The notes under the pieces were generated by a model. It had not been told where the DNA came from and ran no database searches. It saw only the letters and a list, made by a program, of their open reading frames with translations. A DNA stretch of 64,000 nt from JADGRB01 sp036267635 (GTDB lineage: Bacteria; Myxococcota_A; Polyangia; Fen-1088), in assembly GCA_036267635.1 (NCBI GenBank), contig DATAVR010000089.1:1-64000 (forward strand), in the 5' to 3' direction. Position numbers and translations under genes: made by a program. Positions 56,977-64,000 of the stretch are shown in pieces; the stretch's first letter is position 1, and the number at the start of each line of letters is the position of its first letter.

Positions 56977-58779
56977 ATGATGCGCATCATCTATAAGGGA
57001 ACAGGGATGGGGGCCGCCGCCGCGGCGCTCGTGACGTTGCTGGGGGTGACGGCCGCGCACGCGGAGCGCCGCCCGCCGTTCGGCAACGACGCGCAGCTGC
57101 TGGAGACGAACGTGCGCGACGACGTCCAGCGACGCGTCGCTCCGGTGCTGGAGGAGATGGCGCCCGGGCAGGCCGAGCTCAAGTACATCGACGTGCGCGT
57201 CAACCGTCCCACCGCGCTGCCGGCGGGCGCGGCGCCGGGATTCGAGGAGCTGACGCCGGGAACGGAGTTCGTCGCCGAGCGGGTCGAGGTGGCGTTGACC
57301 CTCGACGCCAAGCTCCCCCTGCAGTTCCGCAAGGATCTGAAGAACCTGATCAAGAGCAAGCTCGACCTGCTCGACATCCCCGTCGAGATCACCGAGAGCG
57401 TGATCCCCTTCCCGACGCCGCGGCCGCAGCCGCAGCAGCGCGAGATGCCGCCCTACAATTACCCGCCGCCGCAGCCTCAGCCGCCGCCGCAGCGCGCGCA
57501 GCCCGAGCCACAGCCGCTCCCCGCCGCCCTGCCGCCGCCGGCGACGCCGCCCGACACTTCGCTGCGCAACGTCCCCTGGATCTTCGCCGTCGCGCTGGCG
57601 ATCCTGGGCCTGCTCATCGGGGCGCTGGCGTTCGCGCTCCTGAGCGCGCTCGCCGACCGTCGCGCCCGGCGCAAGATCGAGGCGGGGATCGCCCCCGATC
57701 GGCGGGGCGAGGGATCATCGTCGAAAGGCGGGACACAGCCGGCGGTCGATCACCTCCCCGAGGTCCGGCGCGCGCTGCGCGAGGATCGCGTGCTCGCCCG
57801 CCGGGTGATGGGAGAGCTCCTGCGCGACAATCAGATCGAGAAGGTCGCCGTGGCCGTCGAGCTGATCGGGCCGGGCGTGGTCGAGGATCTGCGCGGCGAT
57901 CCGGCCTGCAGCGCCGGGCTGCGCGAGGCGGCGGCGATGCTGGTCGACGGACGGGCGCGGAAGGAGACCGGCGAGATCGTCGCCGAGCTCCACCGCCGCG
58001 TGCTCAAGCACCGGATGATCGGCAGTGACGATCCGGTCGAGCAGGAGTTCGCCTTCCTGCTCGGGCTGTCGCCGCCGCGTCTGTCGGCGTTGCTCGAGTC
58101 CGAGCCGGCAGCCGTGCGAGCCGCGGCGTTGCGCTACGCCCCGGCGCACCTGCGGTCGGCCTATCTCGAGGCGCGTTCCCCCGGCGAGCGCGCGGCGCTG
58201 GCGGCGGCCATCGCCTCGCCGAAGTCGCTCTCCAAGGAGCACCTGCTCGACGTGGCGTCGACGCTGCGGGAGCGGGCCATCGACCTCGCGCACCTCGATT
58301 CGGGGCAGACCGGCGACATCGACCTGGCTGTCGAGCTCATCGAGGAGCGGCCGATCGCCGAGCAGGGCGACATCCTGGAGGCCATGCGGCGCGCCGATCC
58401 CGTCAAGGCGCGCGCGGTGGAGGCGTCGCTCATCTCCGAGGCCTCGTTCGAGCTCGTGTCGGAGGAGATCCTGGGCGCTGCCGTGGTGAGCGTGCCGACG
58501 GAGATCCTCGCCCGCTTCTTGCGGGCAGCGAGCCCGGAGGTCGGAACCCGGACCATGGGGGCGCTGCCCCCCACGGTGGCCGCGGCGCTGGCGGAGGATC
58601 TGTCGCTGGCGGTGACGGCGACGCCGCGGCAGACCGCCGAGGCCCGGCGCGCGCTCTACGCGGCGTTGCGCCAGGCGCTTCGCTCCCGCGGCCTGCAGGC
58701 GCCGCAAACAGAGAGCGGCAAAGAGATGGGAACCGGCAAGGACACCAGCAAGGAAAAAGGAAAGGTGGTGGCGCTATGA
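56977..58779 (+). CDS. FliF-like/FliG-like rotor protein in one chain
   Basis: A 600-residue protein. Signal/anchor helix (residues 8-30), a periplasmic FliF-like ring-building segment (VEVALTLDAKLPLQFRKDL, then KLDLLDIPVEITESVIPFP), a Pro/Gln-rich linker, a second membrane helix at about 203-227 (WIFAVALAILGLLIGALAFA) and a C-terminal cytoplasmic half of FliG-like helical domains: FAFLLGLSPPRLSALLESEP, AIDLAHLDSGQ, RRADPVKARAVEASLISEAS and LPPTVAAALAEDLSLAV. The last resembles the FliG torque helix, with the acidic pair kept but the Arg before it not. Similarity is by eye. It is the expected rotor for the adjacent MotA/B pair. Confidence 0.7.
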   Translation: MMRIIYKGTGMGAAAAALVTLLGVTAAHAERRPPFGNDAQLLETNVRDDVQRRVAPVLEEMAPGQAELKYIDVRVNRPTALPAGAAPGFEELTPGTEFVAERVEVALTLDAKLPLQFRKDLKNLIKSKLDLLDIPVEITESVIPFPTPRPQPQQREMPPYNYPPPQPQPPPQRAQPEPQPLPAALPPPATPPDTSLRNVPWIFAVALAILGLLIGALAFALLSALADRRARRKIEAGIAPDRRGEGSSSKGGTQPAVDHLPEVRRALREDRVLARRVMGELLRDNQIEKVAVAVELIGPGVVEDLRGDPACSAGLREAAAMLVDGRARKETGEIVAELHRRVLKHRMIGSDDPVEQEFAFLLGLSPPRLSALLESEPAAVRAAALRYAPAHLRSAYLEARSPGERAALAAAIASPKSLSKEHLLDVASTLRERAIDLAHLDSGQTGDIDLAVELIEERPIAEQGDILEAMRRADPVKARAVEASLISEASFELVSEEILGAAVVSVPTEILARFLRAASPEVGTRTMGALPPTVAAALAEDLSLAVTATPRQTAEARRALYAALRQALRSRGLQAPQTESGKEMGTGKDTSKEKGKVVAL

Positions 58780-59858
58780 AATCGATCCTGACGTTTTTCG
58801 CGCTCGCTTCACTCGCGGCGTCGGCCGGCTGCACGATCGTCACCCCGGCCAGCCCGGACGGCAGCATGCCCAAGGTCAAGCTGGTCCCGTTTCCGGTGGT
58901 GATTCGCCCCGACGCGCTGCCGCCGCCCAAGGCGCTCGAGGCGAGCGTCCTCTACGTGGCGAACCTGCAGCGCTCGTCGGCGAACCTCGCCGGACAGTAC
59001 GCCTCGATCATCACCGAGCTCGGCGCCTACCTGCAGTCGGTCGGGCTCGACGTGGTGAACATGGGGCTCATCTCCACCTACGGCGACCAGTTCGGGCCGC
59101 GGCTCCTGCTCGGCCAGCAGGCGGGCGCTCCGCCGTCGCCGTCATCCCTGGCCCTCCTTGGCCTGCTGGCCTCGGAGGCGGACGCCGGGATCACCGACTA
59201 TCAGACCTTGCTCCCTCTGCTCGGACCCACGCTGGGGAACATCGATCCGTCGAACCTGCAGCCGGCGCTGCAGCTCCTGGCCTCGTCCGGCAACTTCGAC
59301 GGGGACGGCCAGACCTCGGAGGCGGCGAACCTGATTGGGTTCGGCCAGGGGATCAACGCCTTCGCGCTGCCCCCCGAGCTCGGCGGGATCGATCGCAACG
59401 CGTTCTTCGACACGCCGCACGACCTGTTCATCGTCGTCTACCTGCAGCCGCTCCCCCGCCGCTGCGCGCTGTCGAGCAACGACTGCAGCATCAACGGCCA
59501 ATCGCTGCCCAACGTCTTCCTCTCCACCGACAGCAACGCCAACGCCACCTGGCTCTCGTTCGCCAGCGCCGGCATCCCGCCGTCGCGGGTGGTGCAGGTG
59601 TCGATCGCCACCTCCGAGGGGCAGAGCGAGACCGACTTCGAAACCCACTGCAAGGCGGTGCCGGGCTTTCCGCTCAACGACCTCGACGTGATCGGGCCGT
59701 CGCCGAACGCCTACTTCACGCCGCTCATGGCGGCGCTCAACGCCGCCAACCCGGGGACCGGGCAGAGCGGTGACTTCTGCACCCTCATCGGATCGAAGCC
59801 CGACGCGGCCATCAAGGCTCTCGGGAACAGCGTCGCCGCGTTGGCGAGCAGCAACTGA
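58776..59858 (+). CDS. Lipoprotein of unknown function in the motor-like operon
   Basis: A 360-residue predicted lipoprotein (lipobox SAGC), starting by ATGA overlap with the rotor-like gene. The mature domain begins with a strand/helix pair (ASVLYVANLQRSSANLAGQY) suggestive of an alpha/beta vWA- or periplasmic-binding-like fold, followed by a loop region with NDCSINGQSLPNVFLSTDS. Like the first gene of the operon it has a few Cys and a beta-alpha core; the two may be functional counterparts. No family recognised. Confidence 0.7.
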   Translation: MKSILTFFALASLAASAGCTIVTPASPDGSMPKVKLVPFPVVIRPDALPPPKALEASVLYVANLQRSSANLAGQYASIITELGAYLQSVGLDVVNMGLISTYGDQFGPRLLLGQQAGAPPSPSSLALLGLLASEADAGITDYQTLLPLLGPTLGNIDPSNLQPALQLLASSGNFDGDGQTSEAANLIGFGQGINAFALPPELGGIDRNAFFDTPHDLFIVVYLQPLPRRCALSSNDCSINGQSLPNVFLSTDSNANATWLSFASAGIPPSRVVQVSIATSEGQSETDFETHCKAVPGFPLNDLDVIGPSPNAYFTPLMAALNAANPGTGQSGDFCTLIGSKPDAAIKALGNSVAALASSN

Positions 59859-59881
59859 TCGACCCCAAGCCGCCGCGCGAC

Positions 59882-60523
59882 ATGCCCCCGTCTTCGGATC
59901 TCCCGGCCTGGTTGCGGCAGAGCGGCGTGCCGGGGCGACGCCGCGGCGATCAGCGGGGCACGGGCCAGGGCGAAGGCAAAGGCAAAGGCAAAGGCATGAC
60001 GGCAGCGCTGGCCCTGCTGCTGTTCGCGGCGGGGGGCGGCGCCGGCTATCTACTGGCGTTGCGCCGGACGGCCGCGCCGGCGCCGATCCCGCCACCTGCC
60101 TGCCCGCCCGTCGTCGCTTGCATCACGCCGCCGGGTGCCTCGACCGGCGGCGGCGGCGCGACCGGCGCGGCGCGACCGGCGCGGCACGCCAAGGCCGTTC
60201 ACGCGGCGACGGCGCTGGTCCCTCTCCCCGAGGGAAAGCCGCTCGAAGAGGGGGAGCGGACCAAGGCCTTGCGCGCGTTCGCCGAGAAGCGCGGCCCGGA
60301 GCTGCGCGACTGTCTCGACGATCCGGACCGCGGCCCTCCCGTCGAGCTCGGCGCCGCCTTCGAGATCGGCGCGAATGGCGCCGTCGAGCTGGTCCAGATT
60401 CTGGGCGCCGATACTGCGACCCCGGACGTCCGGCGCTGCTACAGCGGTCACCTCAAGAAGTGGCGCTTCCCGGCAGAGCTTCTGCGTGGCGAGGAGAAGC
60501 TGCTGGTGAAATTCGTTCTCTGA
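59882..60523 (+). CDS. Membrane-anchored AgmX/PglI C-terminal domain protein
   Basis: A 213-residue protein: a basic Gly/Lys-rich N-terminus (GKGKGKG), one membrane helix (TAALALLLFAAGGGAGYLLA), a Pro/Ala-rich periplasmic spacer and a C-terminal domain typical of AgmX/PglI proteins: LRDCLDDPDRGPPVELGAAF, IGANGAVELVQILGADTA, then DVRRCYSGHLKKWRFP. In Myxococcus, AgmX (GltJ) and PglI (GltG) link the inner membrane to the gliding apparatus. Last gene of the operon; a small GC hairpin (60522-60536) overlaps the stop. Confidence 0.78.
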   Translation: MPPSSDLPAWLRQSGVPGRRRGDQRGTGQGEGKGKGKGMTAALALLLFAAGGGAGYLLALRRTAAPAPIPPPACPPVVACITPPGASTGGGGATGAARPARHAKAVHAATALVPLPEGKPLEEGERTKALRAFAEKRGPELRDCLDDPDRGPPVELGAAFEIGANGAVELVQILGADTATPDVRRCYSGHLKKWRFPAELLRGEEKLLVKFVL

Positions 60524-60547
60524 AGCGCGCCGCTTCGCTCCCCCGGC

Positions 60548-63500
60548 TCACCCTTCGGGCTGGGGCTCGCCGGTCGGCAACACGGGGAGAGGGGGCTCGC
60601 GCTTCGCCCGCACCGGCTGCCACCACCCTTCGGCACGGAGGCACCGCCAGACCCAGCGCGCCCAGGCGAGCGACGCCACCGCCAGCCAGAGCGACCAGAG
60701 CAGCATGACGCCGCGGTAGACCATGAGCGGCGCCGAGAAGACCGCGGGGCGGGGGAGGATCTGGCCGGCGCGATCCTGGTACCAGCGCAGGAGCGCGGAG
60801 GTCGATCCGTTCCCCATTACGCGCATGTCGGGTTGCGAGACCAGCCCCGCCTCGATTCCGCTGAAGAGGATGCTGACCGACGCCACCGCCAGCGCGGCGA
60901 TGATCAACTGGGTCAGATCGTAGAGGAGTGGGCGGCCGGCGATCGGATGGCGGGCGCGCCAACCGAGCCCCAACAGAAACGCCGCCACCACCCCCGCCGC
61001 CGGCAGCGGCAGCTGCGACAGCCCCAGCCCCAGCAGCGTCCAGTCCCACCAGCCGAGCGGCGTCAGCCCGGTGCGGCCGAGCGCCGCGGCGAGCAGCAGC
61101 AGGATCAAGACGACGCTCCAGAGCTGCACCGCGGGTCCGAGGCGCGGCCCGGCCGCCCAGAGCACCCAGCGGGGCGCCTCCGAGAGATCGATCTGGACCT
61201 CGACGTTGGTCGCGCGGACGCCGAGATCGATCGCGGGCGCGCGGAACATCGCCGACAGCGCCGCCGGTTCGTGCCAGTTGATGACGAAGCTGTGCTTTCC
61301 GGGGGCGATCGGCAGCACCAGGTGGCGGCCGTCGCTCTCCAGGCGAAGCGGCAATGACGCACCGTCGAGCGTGACCGACGTGAGGTCGACGCCCTCTGCC
61401 AGCGTGATCGCGTGCTCGGCGCCGCGGCTCGAGCGGATGTCGAGCGTCAGCGTCGCGCGCGTCGAGCGCACGCTGGGGGCGAGGACCAGCGACGCGCCGT
61501 CGACGGTCAGCGTCTGCCCGCCGGCGCCGGCCGGTTTGCTGAGCGCGATCCGCACCTCCTCGCCCGGCCAGGGGCGCCACTCGGGGACGCGCGCGGCGTC
61601 GGCGTCGGCGCGGTGGACGGCGGCGATCCCGCCCAGCTCGGCGTGCCAGGTCGGCCCGAGATCGAGCCGCCAGGTCTCCGCCCAGCGGGTGGCCGAAGCC
61701 GGATCGGCGCGCAGCCGGAGCGACGGCGATTCGGCCAGCGTCGAATGCCAGGCGAGCTCGCTGGCGTCGGGCCCCAGGCTGACGCTGGCGGCGGACCTCC
61801 CCTTGTCGACGCGCACGCCCGGCGTGGTGATCGCTTCGCCCGGAAGGAGCGGCACCTCGATGACGACCGGCGTCCCCTCGGGCGTCTCGCGCCGGACCAC
61901 CGTGTCGACCTCCCAGCGCAGGCCCAGGTGCAGCGTCCGCTCGACGCGCAGGAACGGGGGCAGGGTGGGGGCGGCGTCGTTCTCCCCGGAGATCTCGCCC
62001 GCGCCCGGCTTACTTTGGCGCGAGAGCTTGAGGCTCTCGTCGACGGCGCCGTCCTCGTGCAGGCCGTCGACCGTCCAGCCGCGCGTCTTCGCGGTCACGA
62101 ACCGCGGCTGCATCGGCAGCGCGATCTGGACGCTGTCGCGTGCAGGCAGCGGACCGGTGAGCTCGACGCGGAAGGTGCCGGCGGGCAACGCCAGCCAAAG
62201 GATCCCGTCGCTGCCGCGGCTGAGCGAGGTCGCCAGCTTGCCGTCGATGCGCGCGACGGTCGGCGACCAATCCTTGCCGCCGCCCGGGAGCGGAATCGCC
62301 ACCGGCGCGGCGGCCGCCGCCTCCAGCACCAGCCGCAGCTCGCCGGGCGTCGCCTCCAGCGCCATCCGGCCGATGGCCCCGCAGTCGGGAGCGCAGGCGG
62401 GCGCTCGCAGCAGGCGGCTCTTCAGCTCGCTGAGCAGCTCGGGCGACGGCAGCGCCGTCTCCGCCGCCTGCGCCGACGCGCCGAACCCGAGCAGCACCGC
62501 CAGCGCCGCGGCCGCGCCGAAGAGCGGCCGGGCTCCGTGCCATCCGCCGCCGAGGCGCAGCGGCCGCCGGAGGATCGAAAGCGCCAACATCGCCAGCAGC
62601 GCCACCCGGCCGAGCGACAGCAACAGATTCAACCAGGGCGGCGCCAGGTAGAGGTGCAGCTCCTGGTCCTGGCGCACGGGGCCGTTGAAGATCAACCCCG
62701 CCGTCTCCCACCCCCAGCTCGGCAGGCCGGGGCCCGTCTGCACGACGACGCTCGGATCGTAGACGTAGCGGTTCTGCGACAACGCCACGCGCATCCTCTC
62801 CTGGTCGTTGTCATCGTTTTCGTTCTTGGGGGCCGCTCGGCGGGCAATCCCACGGAGGCCTTCGGGTTTCGGGGTGGCGTTGTTGCTCGCCGCTCCAGTC
62901 GCGCGGAGGCCGCCGACGCCATACCCCTGGCCGATCTGCTTGCCTACGAGGTTGCCGAGAAGACCCGCCGCGGAATCGTGCCCGAGCGCCCCCTCCGCCG
63001 TTGCGCTCGCGGGCGCGGCCGGCGCGTCTTGCTCCTCGGGCGCCTTTGCGTCGAAGCCCCCAGTCAGGAGCTGCTCGAACCGGTCGGACAGCTGTTCGTG
63101 CGCGCTGGCCGGGTGAACGCCGCGCCGGATCTCCGACACCGCGTAAGGGAACAGCAACCCGACCAGGAGCGTCCAGGCGGCCACGCGGTAGATGCGCGCG
63201 GCGGCTTGCAGCTTCCCGCCGCCGAGCGCGCGCACGACAGCTTCGCCGAGCAGCACCGCCAGCCAGATCGCGGCCGGCGCGCCGCGCTCGGTGATGGTCA
63301 GGCCGACGCCGACCAGCGCCAGCAGGCCGAGCCGCCAGCCGAAGAGGCGCTGCACCGCCAGCGCCGTCACCAGCATCAGGAAGAAATCGAGCAGCGACCA
63401 GCGATCGATCCAGGTGCCGGTCACCTTGTCGGCGCCGGTGGCGTGAATGAGGCGCCACCCGGGCGGGATGGCCAGCGTGGCCTGCAGGCTGTCGAAGTCG

Positions 63501-64000
63501 TGCGCGAACCCGGTGGCGGGGAGGGTGAAAGGGCTCCCTTCGATGCGGCTGTCGGCGCTGACGTCGGCCCGGCCGCTGCGGATCTCGACGCCGTCGTGCC
63601 CGTCGGGGCCGACGCGGGTGATGAACTGATCGTGGCCGTCGATCGACACCCGGCCGAGCTCGGTGCGCGGCGCTGCCTCCAGCCGCCAGCTGGCAGCGAA
63701 CCGCCCGCTGATCCGGTCAGAGACGGTGTAGCCGCCGCCGTCGAAGTCGAGCCAGAGGCTCCGCTGGAGCTGCAGCTGATCGCGCGCGGTGTCGCCGTCG
63801 CCGCGCCGCCGTTCGACCAGCGTCAGCGTCGCCCCCGGCGGCATGGCGTAGGCCGGCAGCGCCTTCCAGTCGCCAGGGAGCGTCGTCTGCGCCGGATCAA
63901 TCGCCTGCGGACCTTGCACGTCGGTAAGGCGCAGATCGGGCCGGGCCTCGAACACCCAGACCTCCTCGCCCTCCTTCCAGAGGCCTCCCGGCTGTGGGCG
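60548..64000 (-). CDS. Large inner-membrane protein of unknown function, 5' end outside window
   Basis: At least 1150 residues. The frame is open through 64000, so the GTG at 63955 is internal and the start lies outside. Visible parts: a beta-rich domain, a cluster of membrane helices at about 190-300 of the visible part (LLDFFLMLVTALAVQRLFG, GWRLGLLALVGVGLTITERG), a linker rich in Ala and Glu, another membrane region (WLNLLLSLGRVALLAMLALS), a long periplasmic beta domain (PGKHSFVINWHEPAAL) and a final helix cluster. I recognise no named family. Convergent with the motor-like operon, 24 bp apart. Confidence 0.7.
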   Translation of the reverse strand, partial: RPQPGGLWKEGEEVWVFEARPDLRLTDVQGPQAIDPAQTTLPGDWKALPAYAMPPGATLTLVERRRGDGDTARDQLQLQRSLWLDFDGGGYTVSDRISGRFAASWRLEAAPRTELGRVSIDGHDQFITRVGPDGHDGVEIRSGRADVSADSRIEGSPFTLPATGFAHDFDSLQATLAIPPGWRLIHATGADKVTGTWIDRWSLLDFFLMLVTALAVQRLFGWRLGLLALVGVGLTITERGAPAAIWLAVLLGEAVVRALGGGKLQAAARIYRVAAWTLLVGLLFPYAVSEIRRGVHPASAHEQLSDRFEQLLTGGFDAKAPEEQDAPAAPASATAEGALGHDSAAGLLGNLVGKQIGQGYGVGGLRATGAASNNATPKPEGLRGIARRAAPKNENDDNDQERMRVALSQNRYVYDPSVVVQTGPGLPSWGWETAGLIFNGPVRQDQELHLYLAPPWLNLLLSLGRVALLAMLALSILRRPLRLGGGWHGARPLFGAAAALAVLLGFGASAQAAETALPSPELLSELKSRLLRAPACAPDCGAIGRMALEATPGELRLVLEAAAAAPVAIPLPGGGKDWSPTVARIDGKLATSLSRGSDGILWLALPAGTFRVELTGPLPARDSVQIALPMQPRFVTAKTRGWTVDGLHEDGAVDESLKLSRQSKPGAGEISGENDAAPTLPPFLRVERTLHLGLRWEVDTVVRRETPEGTPVVIEVPLLPGEAITTPGVRVDKGRSAASVSLGPDASELAWHSTLAESPSLRLRADPASATRWAETWRLDLGPTWHAELGGIAAVHRADADAARVPEWRPWPGEEVRIALSKPAGAGGQTLTVDGASLVLAPSVRSTRATLTLDIRSSRGAEHAITLAEGVDLTSVTLDGASLPLRLESDGRHLVLPIAPGKHSFVINWHEPAALSAMFRAPAIDLGVRATNVEVQIDLSEAPRWVLWAAGPRLGPAVQLWSVVLILLLLAAALGRTGLTPLGWWDWTLLGLGLSQLPLPAAGVVAAFLLGLGWRARHPIAGRPLLYDLTQLIIAALAVASVSILFSGIEAGLVSQPDMRVMGNGSTSALLRWYQDRAGQILPRPAVFSAPLMVYRGVMLLWSLWLAVASLAWARWVWRCLRAEGWWQPVRAKREPPLPVLPTGEPQPEG

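Overview
The window is GC-rich (roughly two thirds G+C by eye). It carries many Cys-rich or Gly-rich lipoproteins, beta-barrel envelope proteins, AgmX/PglI-type domains and a Cys-rich repeat style typical of Myxococcota. I read it as chromosome of a myxobacterium-like (Polyangia/Deltaproteobacteria-type) bacterium; the taxon is inferred from protein style only. Several genes are frameshifted or chimeric, so either local decay or assembly errors are present.

Region 1 (1-24.8 kb) is mixed housekeeping and accessory genes: a 5'-cut CocE-type hydrolase, inorganic pyrophosphatase, pterin carbinolamine dehydratase, a DoxX + YCII pair, a GH13 enzyme, an RDD protein, a small-molecule kinase, a RelE/ParE toxin-antitoxin pair, two MDR dehydrogenases, a tandem pair of membrane-anchored M23 peptidases (one lacking catalytic residues), a diheme c-type cytochrome, a 1070-residue EGF-repeat lipoprotein, an SMR transporter, outer-membrane phospholipase A, an HtrA-type protease without a signal peptide, and two more secreted proteins.

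Region 2 (24.9-32.1 kb) is a Cu(I)/Ag(I)-type tripartite efflux operon: a small Cys-rich membrane protein, then TolC-like, CusB-like and CusA-like proteins. The pump has an unusual Met/Gly-rich periplasmic insert.

Region 3 (32.1-37.2 kb) holds a minimal STAND ATPase, a zinc-ribbon protein, a GH5-type lipoprotein and a conserved protein of unknown function.

Region 4 (37.2-40.1 kb) is a dense tRNA array on the minus strand. It has 15 foldable tRNAs, each with a different anticodon, an HNH endonuclease gene embedded in it, and decayed tRNA pieces at both ends. Five of the 15 have C instead of U at position 33, two Leu anticodons sit on short-variable-arm bodies, and one tRNA-Trp has a collapsed D-arm. 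This array is one of the two most unusual features of the window.

Region 5 (40.1-47.8 kb) contains a frameshifted lipoprotein, an EamA transporter, a GH128-type lipoprotein, a PBP1C C-terminal remnant, a broken PAS histidine kinase fused to the first 128 codons of a toluene-monooxygenase alpha subunit, an intact REC-HK-REC kinase, a membrane protein and a Cys-rich lipoprotein.

Region 6 (47.9-60.5 kb) is an eleven-gene co-directional operon, most genes overlapping by 4 bp or less. It encodes lipoproteins, outer-membrane beta-barrels, a CsgG/FlgO-like protein, a true MotA-like and a MotB/OmpA-like protein, a single-chain FliF-like plus FliG-like protein, and an AgmX/PglI-type anchored protein. 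No flagellar rod, hook, filament or export genes are visible. The layout suggests a stator/rotor-type envelope motor analogous to, but built differently from, the Myxococcus Agl-Glt gliding machine. It is the best candidate for an undescribed system. A large convergent membrane protein, cut by the window end, closes the window.
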